From NCBI GenBank assembly GCA_037013685.1, contig CM072888.1:9529034-9593033 (forward strand): 64,000 nt of DNA. Reading direction: 5' to 3'. The translations under genes and the position numbers were made by a program. Under the pieces are notes generated by a model. It was not told where the DNA came from, did not search any database, and was given only the letters and a program-made list of their open reading frames with translations. Positions 49,412 through 59,700 of this stretch are shown piece by piece; position 1 is the stretch's first letter; each line of letters begins with the position of its first letter. Origin of the DNA: Acridotheres tristis. Its lineage: Eukaryota > Chordata > Aves > Passeriformes > Sturnidae.

Positions 49412-50370
49412 GCAGTGCTGAGATTGACCATAGGGAGGCACCTCCCGAGTCACCAAGAAATTTTGAGGGGTTTTTTTTTGTGAATTTGGTCAAGTATTCC
49501 ATTTCCACCAGACTTTTTGCTGCAGTGGAAACCACGACAAACCATGAGAAATGTGTTCAGTTTTTAATTCACAGTGAAACAGTAGATGGATGGGGCCAGT
49601 TGCCTTTACTAGGTGACTCAGAGTCTTCAGATCTATGGACAAGAGGTCTACCTCTCAGTTTGGAAGGGATTTTAATGTTTTCAATTTATTATTCTGAATT
49701 ATTTTCAGCTGAATGATAGTCTGTTTAATGACTTGAATTTATAGGCCTTTTGTTAATAACTTCTGACTATGGAGTGAGAATAGCAATGGTAAAGACAGAG
49801 AGTAAGCTTATAGCAAAATACCTTCTGAAAAATTGAGTTCAGTATATGCTACTATAGCTATAAATAAAAGGAACTTGTCTATGACATCTTTACTGAGGAA
49901 AAATACCACAGCAGGGGTACTTCTTATGGCCTTTCTCACTCTTCTTTTTGTAATTGTTCAATGACTTCATGCTCTTCAGAGAAGAAGTGCAGCAATGCCT
50001 ACTTTCCATGTCAGTACTAAATAAAAAAACTGTTTCAAATTCATCATGAGTGTAGTGTCTTGCCTGTACAATTTTTTTTCTCCTGCTACTGGCAGCCACA
50101 GGAGGCATAGTCCTGCTCCATGCATTGCCAATGGGAAATGGGGAGTATTTGCCTCATATGAGAGGAAGATGCAAACCCTCAAGTGGGATGAGATCTTGTC
50201 TCTATTCCACACCTTATTAAACAGTTATTTCTGTTTTCAGTAGTGGAAGGCAGACCAAGAGCCACTGGCAGATACATTGGAAAAAGGGGGGTTTCTCACA
50301 GTCCTTCCCTCCCTATACCCCTGCACTTAAGGGCATTGCCTCACCTACCTGAAAAACATACCTGAAAAAA
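49412..50370. other. Unique non-coding DNA
   Basis: There is a T run at about 49471-49479. The rest shows no recognisable element. Confidence 0.5.
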
Positions 50371-50650
50371 TCCTAGAATGGTTTCTGTTGGAAGGAAATT
50401 TTAAAGATCATCTAGTGCAACTCCTCTACAATTAATGGGGAATATTTAACTAGATCAGATTGCTCAGAGCCCCATTCAAATAGGCCTTAAATGATTTCAT
50501 GGATGGGGCATCTACCACCTCTCTGGGAACTTGTCCAGTGTTTTACCACTCTTAGTGTAAAAATTTTCTTCCTTGTATCTAATCTAAACAGAATCTGTTT
50601 TAATTTAAAACCATTACTCCTTGTCCTATTGCTATGGGCCCTACTAAAAT
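50371..50650 (-). mobile_element. CR1 LINE fragment, 3' end
   Basis: A reverse-oriented CR1 tail of about 280 bases: TCCTAGAATGGTTTCTGTTGG, TTTTAAAGATCATCTAGTGCAA, TTGCTCAGAGCCCC, GATGGGGCATCTACCACCTC, TCTGGGAACTTG, and TATCTAATCTAAACAGAATC with CCTTGTCCTATTGCTA at its far end. It is similar in extent to the copy at 36.4 kb. There is no coding capacity. Confidence 0.95.
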
Positions 50651-53260
50651 GTATTGTAATGCAAATTACATTGTTTGGAAAAATAAAAATTTCATTCAAC
50701 TAAATAGGTGATGCCCTTCATTATGCATAGAATTAATCAAACCTTCTTGAGAACAACAGTTCTCCTCATTCTGGAAAAAGTCTTCAGAGTCTGTCCCATC
50801 TTTTTTACAAGTTCCTTGTAAATACTGAAATGCCACAATAAGGTTTCTCAAGATCCTTCTCTTATGCTGAACGACCCGAGTCATCCTCACAGGAGAGGTG
50901 CTACATCCCTCTGACTACATTTTTGCAGAAAAGAGCAAAGAAACTCCCTAACAACAACTTGTTGCAGTTGGTATTTATCTAGACCTCACACCTCTCTCCT
51001 TCTTTGGCACTCTTCTTCTTTTGAAAACAAAGCTTTTAGCTTGTACAACACTTTCTGACTTGCAGATGGAGCTTTGACTGCAGCTGAACTGAGAAAAGTC
51101 TCTGTTACTCACTGAATTGTTCTTTCCATAGGTATACTGCAGTTCAGACACCAAATTCTGACCCAAATATGGTATCAGGAGCTGAGGAACCAAGAGGGTG
51201 ATTCCAAAACATCACAGAGGCACCTCTGCTACACAAATATGTGGGTTGTATGCACAGGTGGAAGAGTCCATGCATCCCCCAACTGCTAAATTACACATTT
51301 TTCTTTACTTCAGTCTAAGACAAATGAAATTGCCCCCCCAAAAACAATGCAAGTCAAAATTATCTTCTAAGTGGATCAATACAAGCTTAACTGAAATAGA
51401 TATGGAAGTTTATCAGACCTGATGTAGTAAAACACTAATAAGATCACTTCCAATTCATACATGTAAGACTAAATTTTCAGCACACATTGATTGTGTTGCT
51501 AGGGATTAATGAGAACTTTTATTAACAGATTTGGGCTGCCAAGCATTGTTTTTCTAACAGTAGTAGATTTTCCACTTACTGCTTGCATGTTCTTAATGCT
51601 GCCTTTTGATCAGAACACTAGACTCTCCCTGAAGTACTTATTTGTTTCAGAAAATAAACCATCAGTTCATTGTCTGCAGCATTTTGAATTGAAAGAAATT
51701 GAAAGAGTATGGGAGTAAAAATCCCTTCTGGCAATGACTGCTGAAGCATTCCTCTTGGACCCCTTGTTGCTTCCACTGCCTGCATTTATCACAGAAGGGT
51801 TTGGATAAAGCAGAGCAGCCTCAGGAGAAAGGGAGTCACCTGTTTTCCCTTAACTCCATGTAAAGGGGTAGGTCACTCCATTTGCCCCAGTGACAGAAAT
51901 CACCATACCTTTTGCAGTAAGACTGAAGCACCCTTTTCTCTGCATTCTCCTCAAACGTTTTCTTCCTTCTGCACATTATCCTGGCTTCTTACTCAGGCAT
52001 GTGCACTGCTAGTTGGATGGATAGTCTTGTTGGGTTTACTCTGCTTCAAAGAGTGGGATTTATCTCTTCTAAATTCTCATTTGTCTCGGACATCTAATGT
52101 GTGACTTGTTCCTCTATAGTCTAGGAGTGCTCTCCATGGTCAGTGGGGAAAACCAGACTGCTCCAGAGGGAGTGAAGAGAAAACCCACCATTCTCAAAAT
52201 GCTGTGAGCTGAGATGTGTCCAAGGGTGTGAAAGGCAGCGAAGCCCAGCAGGGCTGGAGAGACAAGGAAATACAACTCCACTACAAGTAGAATGCAGACA
52301 GAGAAAAATTCATCCTTCATACCCCAGAATAGCTCACATTGCCTCCTGGGAGGACCAGTTTGTCTCCAGTGACTACAGAGACCTTCCAGTCTTGCACTGA
52401 GTTTTCAGATGGTTAGAGGCAAGTGAAATGAATACATCTTCAAAGATCCAGCCTCCACAGCTCTGAAGTTAGCTCTTAATCTGCTCTTATTCTTTTCTGG
52501 AAGGTTGTTCCTGCAGATGGAATAAAACTTTTTTGCTACCGCTTGATCCATTTAATGGAGGGGAAAAGAATAAGGAGCAAAGGAAAGTATTCTCCTGGCC
52601 ATTTACAAATATATGTGTAAATAAATGTATGCAAAAGGAAACAGCCCTTTCAGAGCTTTACCTTTCTCTGTGTGACTTCTAAAATACAAAGAAAACAAAA
52701 GGAATTGCCAAGAGAAATCTTGTACTGTAGGACATGCGGAGAAAAAATAAAGTTATTATAACTATAACATTTATAAAGACTAAAATGAAAACTATAAAGT
52801 TTATAGAGGGAAAAAACCATGTTTTGACTATGTAAAACTTTGGTAATGTGGGGAGGTACTTTGTGCGCCATCACACAAAGGTTTTTTACAGAGTTTGTTG
52901 TAACCCGGGCTGAAGCTGGTGCATAATCTGTGAAGTGATAACAATTATTTTGACACAGAGATATTCAGTAAGGAATTTTCTGTATTCTGGCATTACACTT
53001 ACCAGAATATCTTTGGCACCAGAGTGAAGGGAGTTGAATGTTCATATTCCAAGCTGTAACATTCAGTACAAGAAGCAGAAAAGCTTGAGATGAAATTATA
53101 ACATAGCACAATAACAGGTCTTTCCTAATGTTTTGTGTAAAGTGGTATTTAACAGGATCATTTCTTCTTTTTAGTTGTAGAACGACCCATAGGTAATCAA
53201 GAAAATGGAATTCCTACATATTTACATTTATAAAATGTAAAATATATTCTACTGAGGTAC
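50651..53260. other. Unique non-coding DNA
   Basis: No exon, RNA or repeat is recognised. 51.7-52.4 kb is a little GC-richer. The frames on both strands, up to 74 codons, look like chance. Confidence 0.5.
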
Positions 53261-53485
53261 TCATAGAATCATAGAGTGACTTGGGTTGGAAAGGACCTTA
53301 AAGATCCTCTGCTTTTAATCCCTCTATCACAGGCAGGGATGCTCCCCATTAGAAGTCTCAGCTTCTCTGGGCCACCTGTGCCAGGGCCTCACCTCCCTCA
53401 CAGGGAAGAATTTCTGACTAATATCTATTCTAAATCTACCCTATTTCAGCTGGAAGCCATTCCCCCCTTGTCCTATCAATAATCT
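53261..53485 (-). mobile_element. CR1 LINE fragment, 3' end, well preserved terminus
   Basis: It begins with the clearest CR1 terminus in the window: TCATAGAATCATAGAGTGAC, TTGGGTTGGAAAGGACCTTA and AAGATCCTCT. It continues with GGCCACCTGTGCCAGGGCCT and CACCTCCCTCACAGGGAAGAA, then TAATATCTATTCTAAATCTACC, CAGCTGGAAGCCATTCCCC and TTGTCCTATCA. Its middle matches a CR1 subfamily different from that of the 36.4 and 50.4 kb copies. Confidence 0.96.
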
Positions 53486-53994
53486 CTTTGTAAGGAAATC
53501 CTGTAGTCGTTGACAAGAAGAAACACTGAGTACCAAGGACTGCAGAATGATGCTGAAGGTTTTGGCAGGAAGACAAAAAAACCTGCAGACTGAAATGCAG
53601 GGCTCTGAACATTACCAATTGTTAGAAATAAACTTAATGATACCAGAAAGAAATGATGGAAGATAAGATTTTTTCTGGAGTAAAACTTCTAAACATAAAT
53701 TGTTGTCTTAAAAAAACATATTGAATATGGCATATTATAACAGACAGGAAAACCAACTGGAGTCACAATCAATTTTTGTAATAACAGAAACGTAAATAAA
53801 AAAGCAGCAGTATCAAGATCCCCATCAAACCTATATTTTGTTAATGGAGAGTAAAGGATTTCTGCAAAATAGGCTGCTAATGTAAAATCTGTACGTCTGC
53901 CTAGACTCCACATAGCTGCTTCTGGAATAATAACTCCTGGTCTGCATTGCCAAGAATGCAAGGATATGAACTGAGTGGAAAATAAAAGCAAAGC
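53486..53994. other. Unique non-coding DNA
   Basis: A 100-codon minus-strand frame at 53689-53991 has no protein-like features. Nothing else is recognised. Confidence 0.5.
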
Positions 53995-54021
53995 TTTTTT
54001 TTTTTTTTTTTTTTTTTTTTT
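53995..54021. repeat. Poly(T) tract, 27 nt
   Basis: The longest homopolymer in the window. If it were the tail of a minus-strand retrocopy, the body would lie to the right (54022 onward), but no AATAAA or recognisable sequence is there in that orientation. Confidence 0.92.
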
Positions 54022-54365
54022 AATGAATAAAATCTTTTAGGAATGGACTTGAACTGCAAGCAAAAATTTCAAAGTACTTTTGGAACCCCATGGGCAATAC
54101 AAATACAGTTAAGAGGAGAAAAAGTATTACCATTCCACAAAGAGACTACAATTTCTAAATTACAGCTCTATAAGTTCCACTTAAATTGGAATACTCAGTT
54201 ACTCAGTTTAAAATGCAACAAATTATCAAATTAGATATTCCAAAAGAAACTTAAAATCTGGTGCTGTGTCTTAATTTATTATTATTACTCCTAAAATGTA
54301 ATTGTAACTGAAGCTCTTTGTGCATGCTCTTCCTGTTATCCTTTGAATATAAATGTTTGGAATAA

Positions 54366-54519
54366 AAACATAAAATAGTTTGGGTTTGTAAAGACTTTAA
54401 GGATCACCTCATTCCAACCCCCTTGCCATAAGCAGGGTCACCTTTCATTAGATCAGGTTGCTTAAAGCCCCATCAGACCTGGCTTTGAACATTTCTAGGA
54501 ATGAGAAATCCACAACATC
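54366..54519 (-). mobile_element. CR1 LINE fragment, 3' end, diverged
   Basis: TAGTTTGGGTTTGTAAAGAC, TTTAAGGATCACCTCATTCC, CCCCCTTGCCATAAGCAGGG, AGATCAGGTTGCTTAAAGCC, CCTGGCTTTGAACATTTCTA and AATCCACAACATC follow the reverse CR1 order. The copy ends there, about 150 bases in. Confidence 0.93.
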
Positions 54520-56929
54520 AATAGGAGCATTAGCAGAACAGAAACAATATTATGCGCTTGTCTCAACCTGTCAAGCACAAATTTTTAATGGATATAATAT
54601 CTCAGTTGTAGACTAAAGATTTCAAAACAAGATTTCTCAAATATTATTGAATATGATTCGACTGTCAAGAAACCTCAGTTTTTTTAATTGGTACAATGTC
54701 ACCCACACTCAAATGCATTTGTTGCCTGAATGTAAATATGGAGAAAACCATGGCAGACAAATCAGATATTTGTAAAGGTTTATATGAACACTCACTCTCT
54801 GTTCCTACAAACGAATACTTGGACAAACAACAGCTTGGACCTCTTTTCAGCCCAGTCCTGGTCAGTATATAGCCTGCTCCAGGCTACTCTTACCTGCCCT
54901 CAGGTTTCATACAGCAGCCACCAGTTTCCTCTGGAAGGAGAGATAGGTCTGTATCTCTGGCATCCCTCTTTAAGGGGACTTTAAGCCTGTAATTTCCTCT
55001 TCAAGACACTAGGACTTGAAATTCACGGGGAGAAAACTCTGCCAATTCTTTCCTACAGGTGATGGCACTGTGGTCATAGTGTCCTGATCCTCCCAACTCA
55101 GCCTGTCTCCCTACTGTTGTCTTTCTCCTTTTCTCCAGCCTCTTAAAATAACCCAGCTTTCACAACTGCCCTCATGAGCTGAGCCTCTTTTTTATTTTTT
55201 TCCCCTGAGATGTGTTTACCTCTCCAGGGAGCTGAATTAGTTGTCCCCCACGGAGACAGGAGCACAGCACTGACAGCATCTCTACGTTCACTTTGGAGCT
55301 CAATTTCTTTTATACTGGAGCTCAGTGTAAAAGATTTCCTGGTTTTACAGCCTCCAGTAACTTATATTTGTCACAAACATGGGCTTCTGGGTGGGATCTC
55401 AAAGGCCACCCATTTTTTCTCAGACTTTGTTCTCACTATATTCCACAGTCCCACTGGGTATGGGGTCACCTCTCCATGGGGGCTGATGACTTTTCCAGGC
55501 ACATTGCACCTTTCCCACCATCAAGACAGGGAAAACCACTCCAGCCAAATTTCTCCACAGTGGCAGCACCTAAAAGACTGATCCTGGAGGTGCTCAGGAG
55601 AAGAGACAGGAATATCAGAGTCCCAAAATTTTGGCAACACAACTTCCCTCCTGAAGAACTCATTCCCTCCCCAGAGTTTCACGATTAATACACAGGATAT
55701 TGCTCTTATGTGTTCTCACACCTGCAATGCTTTATTTCTTCTCTCACACACACATATTTGTCTGCTTTTATTTGAGAACAAAATGTTTTATATTAGTCTG
55801 GAGGAATGATTGGGTTTTTTAAAAAAATATTTGCAGTACTACTTCTGAAGCATCCTTATCATCTGACAAAAAAGGGGAATTTAATGCAAACCCATATTTC
55901 CATCTCTCTCCCAATACTGCTGCTTCCTCTACAGAGACATTTTACTGACTCTGATTTTTTGAAATGAATTTGGTATTCATGAAAGAGCTCAAATTGATAG
56001 ACTAGAAAGCGATGGCAGAGATTTCTGCACAGAACTCAGATAAGCAAAACCAGCTCAGTTTTAAAAAGGGTTCTGGTAGGATTTTAGTTCTAATCCACAG
56101 GGAAACGTTTCACCCCTGTGCACAACATGATTCAAGGCAGTGTTCCCACTTCTCCCCAGGTTCATTTTAAAGGCTTGCTGCCTGGTTGGGGTGTTGTAAA
56201 ATAGCAGGCTCCCTGACTTGTGGCTTTGGGGGCAGTTTAATGAGAGACAGTTGCCAATAATATGGTAAAACAGTGATTTAAATAGCTGATCCAACATTAA
56301 AAAGCTGACTTATTCTTGAGAGAGATTGAATCTTCTCTTTCATCAATTTAGTCAGAAAGAAAGGAAATGGTTGTATCTTAAGAGCAACATTGAAAAACAT
56401 GGAATGGATTAATTACAAAACAAAAAACTTTTTAACTTTGAGAGTATCAGTGAAGAATATCCAAAGTTTTACAGTAGTGGTTACACCCTCCAAAAGACTT
56501 CAAAGATTGCAGCAGCCTTTCTACCTACCCAAGGGCTATGTTCACATGATCTGGTATGCACAGTCACTTTGATATGAGTAAACACAGGTGCAGATTTGCA
56601 TCAATCAAAAAAAAAAAAAATCTGTTTCATGTTTTTCCAACAGCTCCTATTTATTATCTTTTCCTTTTTTATCTAACTTTGTTCCAAGACCAAAATAACA
56701 AGCCTTCAATCCATGCACATTTGTAGTGTTTGGCAAAGTAGAGGCTGGTATGATACCTTACCAAAAAGATGATCCATTCTTAAGGAAAAGAGGATCTGTG
56801 TTGTTTTGTCTCCTTTATATTGGAGAAAAATAGATTGTGAAGTACTATAAGTTTGCTACAAAGAGCTTGAAAGAACCTCTTGATTATCATTCACTGCTTT
56901 ATAGATCATTGTTAAAAGTGTTAATTTCA
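54520..56929. other. Unassigned non-coding DNA, GC-richer at 54.8-55.7 kb
   Basis: 54850-55700 is noticeably richer in GC and in open frames, including frames of 123 and 131 codons in different registers. It has no recognised domain or repeat. It may be an old transposon or LTR that I cannot name. An A run lies at 56607-56620 and a CA run at about 55745-55755. Confidence 0.4.
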
Positions 56930-57245
56930 ATTATCTAAATGTTTTTCTGGCTTGCATGTCACTTGCAATAAAATTACCAGGGCCAGATTTACTGGTGTAC
57001 ACCATTTGCTGTGTGCAGTTCCAACCTCAGCTTTATGACTGCTTTGTGTTGCTGGAGTGGTGCACTGAGCTTTTTAATGATTCTGGCTTATTGCCTTTTC
57101 CCTGCACATTCTATATCAATTTATTATTCCATAGTGCATAGCTGTGTGCTTGCTGCAATTTACTTTAGAAATAGTATTAAAAAAGAAGTTGGCACGCATT
57201 AAATAATACTTCATTGATTGTCTTAAACTTGCAACACGGGAGTGC
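56930..57245. other. Candidate conserved non-coding element
   Basis: Balanced, non-repetitive sequence with TTAATGATT, ATCAATTTATTATT, GCATTAAATAATAC and CATTGATTG words and no simple repeat. The texture is typical of conserved vertebrate regulatory DNA, but this is inference only. Confidence 0.2.
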
Positions 57246-59409
57246 AGCTCTGCATCACTAGCCCTAAAGAATACATACATCTCTGTGTATACACAGAAAA
57301 TCATTTGTATTATAAAAGAGAAAGCCAAATTAAAGCCGTACAAGGCAGACATAAATGCATCTCAAATAACACCTTGAAAACTGTGAGAAAACCCAGCACA
57401 ATGTGCTGTACCAGTCTGTGGTTTGTATGCAGGCATATTCATAACATGAATGAACTACAATTTCTCCATGAGAGCAGCTTCCAGATGAGTTCTGTTCCTA
57501 TGGCAGATGCACAAACCCCCCCAGGACAGGGAGACAGTCACAGGCTGCTGCTCCTTGCTCCCTCTGCCCAGAAAAATTTTTGGGTTTCAGATCCAAATTC
57601 AATATTCAAAACCAGAGCTTTGGTGCAGACGTCCATCACCAAGAGCCACACAGCAACCAAACTCAAATTTGTAGGACTAGAGAGTTTCTGATACTTGAGT
57701 AAAGAGTTTTTTCTAAAGTAGGAAGAACATGAGTGTTGGGGTGACCACCTAACCTTTTGACTAACACATAATGATTTCATTTCTAAAAACAACACTCTTA
57801 GGGAGTGCAGAAATGAGCTATTTTATTACTCACATGTGTCTGCTTTAGATAAAGGCTTTGTTTCCATTTTGGAAAGGTTTTTGAAAACAATTTTTGTTTA
57901 AAATATGGGTAAAGGAATAAAAATGGGCCAAGATGGATTCAACACAAGAGAGAATTATTACCATGAGCTACAACCTGAAGCATTTTAGCAGACACATGCC
58001 ACTAAATAAACATGATAGCGGTGCAGCACTGTATTCTGTCCTCTAAGTCAGCCTGCTTTTCATCATCCAGATGCCTCCAGATGATCTAAAGTAGGGCTGC
58101 ATGAGACTTGCAGTCAAATGCAGGGCTGCCAGAAAGCTATGATCAGTCATCTCTGCCAACCTGACAGTATAGGATCTGATTTATTCTGCCTCTGACTCCT
58201 GTACTTATTACAAAATCAAAGGTAAGGCTTAGCATTAGTACAAAGCACTGGAATTTTGTTCAATAGTGAGCTGTTGCATGTGGAACAAGCATCAAATCCC
58301 CTGATGTTTAGTAGTTCATTTTAAATATACCTGATAAATGAATGAGCAAACAGAGATGGGAAATACTAACAGCAGCTAAAAGTAATTTATAAATATTGAC
58401 TTGCACTGTGCAGTGCACGTAGAGAAAATACAGTGAGAATTCCCTTAAAAGCTTCTTTGTCTGCCCCAGCTTTCAAGCACAACACCTGAGAGAGCTGTCC
58501 TGAATATAATGCTCAAAAACAAAGGAAAGAAAAACTAAAACAAACAAACAAACCAAACATCTCTCTAAAGCAGTTTAACAGCTATTTTTCAGTTCAGTTA
58601 TTGGTAATTGAAAACATGCAAGTAATTAGTTATACATAGGTGGCTAATAATAAAATTCACTGCTGTGCATATAGTCTTTCAGCTTGTCCAAATCTCTCAC
58701 TATCCCACAGAATTTTCATAACCTCACGTGAGGTTTATTACGTGCCCAAATTTTCCAACACCAACTTGGCCAAGTCAGAACCTCTAATCAGGTGTTGGAG
58801 TGCAAGTGCAAGGATTCTAATAAAACACCACATCCTTGATGCCTGAGGGGAGCTGAGTATTTGCTGTGATAAACTTTAAGATCCTCCAGCTGCAATCTGC
58901 AAACAATACTATATGAGCCTGGGAGGAGGGAGCTGCTTGGAACTGCTTTAGATCTTTATGTGACCCTAATTTATGACTGTGTTCCTTTTTAAAAGTACTG
59001 TTGCAACCTGTAAAACCAGTTTTCTATGACATGACACTTTTCAGGTGAGGAAAAATAGGAGGTTTAAAAAAAATCACAAGCAGATGGGTAGGAATAGTAC
59101 CCAGTTTAAAATTAAATACAGATGTTTCAAAGAGCTGGCTTGCAGAAGAAACACTGACTAGAAATGCTCTCAGTGAAAATATATTTGTAGCCTTCAGTCA
59201 GGGTGAATGCAGAAGAAAGTACTGGGGAAATCGTCTGCCTAGGAGGTCACGTTTATACCTCTCAGATTTTCCTCATTTTCTCCCAGAAATTTTGCCAAAT
59301 GTGGAAGAATGCACACATATACAGAATCCAAAACATTTGCACTCATTGGGCTGTGTCATTAGCCCTTCTAAAAGCCTCCATCCAGTTTAAGGCAGAGATC
59401 CTGCCTTGA
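57246..59409. other. Unique non-coding DNA
   Basis: A 149-codon frame at 57242-57691 shows no protein-like features and is crossed by frames on the other strand. An A-rich AAAC tract lies at 58514-58559. Confidence 0.45.
58514..58559. repeat. A-rich (AAAC)n tract
   Basis: AAAAAC, AAAGGAAAG, then AAACAAACAAACAAACC units. Confidence 0.85.
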
Positions 59410-59700
59410 TGCTTTTAAACAGCTTGATATGTAGGTAGCAGGAAAGCTCAAGTTCTCAAACAGAGTTTTTCTTTCACCTGCACCAGGCTGACTGCTATGC
59501 CATGCATATTCATTGATGAGTATTGTTAGAAATCAGCTGGAAATCATAATTAAGATAAGCCAGAATTGCTAGCAGCAAATTATCCACGTACTTTAGATCC
59601 AATTACACTGTAATGACTGAGTGGCAAAGAGATATTGGCAGCTGAAACTGCATCAAATGGCTTTCTTCAGTCACAGCCAAAGGCACAGGGTAAAATTAGA
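59410..59700. other. Candidate conserved non-coding element
   Basis: There is a dense set of short words seen in vertebrate enhancers: TTCACCTGCACCAGG, CATGCATATTCATTGATGAG, AATCATAATTAAGATAAG, CCAATTACACTGTAATGAC and ATCAAATGGC. It has no repeats and no long frame. Regulatory function is inferred, and conservation is untested. Confidence 0.3.

Noticed and set aside
49168..49716. 182-codon open frame on the plus strand
   Set aside because: The first half lies antisense over a probable LTR, and the second half is unremarkable sequence with a homopolymer-encoded Phe run.
53995..54240. Processed pseudogene with a poly(A) tail on the minus strand
   Set aside because: Apart from the T27 tract there is no AATAAA, no recognisable coding sequence and no visible target-site duplication.
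55210..55688. Overlapping frames of 123 and 131 codons in two registers
   Set aside because: Two registers open at once and neither is protein-like, so GC-richer composition explains them better than coding.
57242..57691. 149-codon open frame
   Set aside because: Mixed composition, no domain, and crossed by minus-strand frames. It probably occurs by chance.
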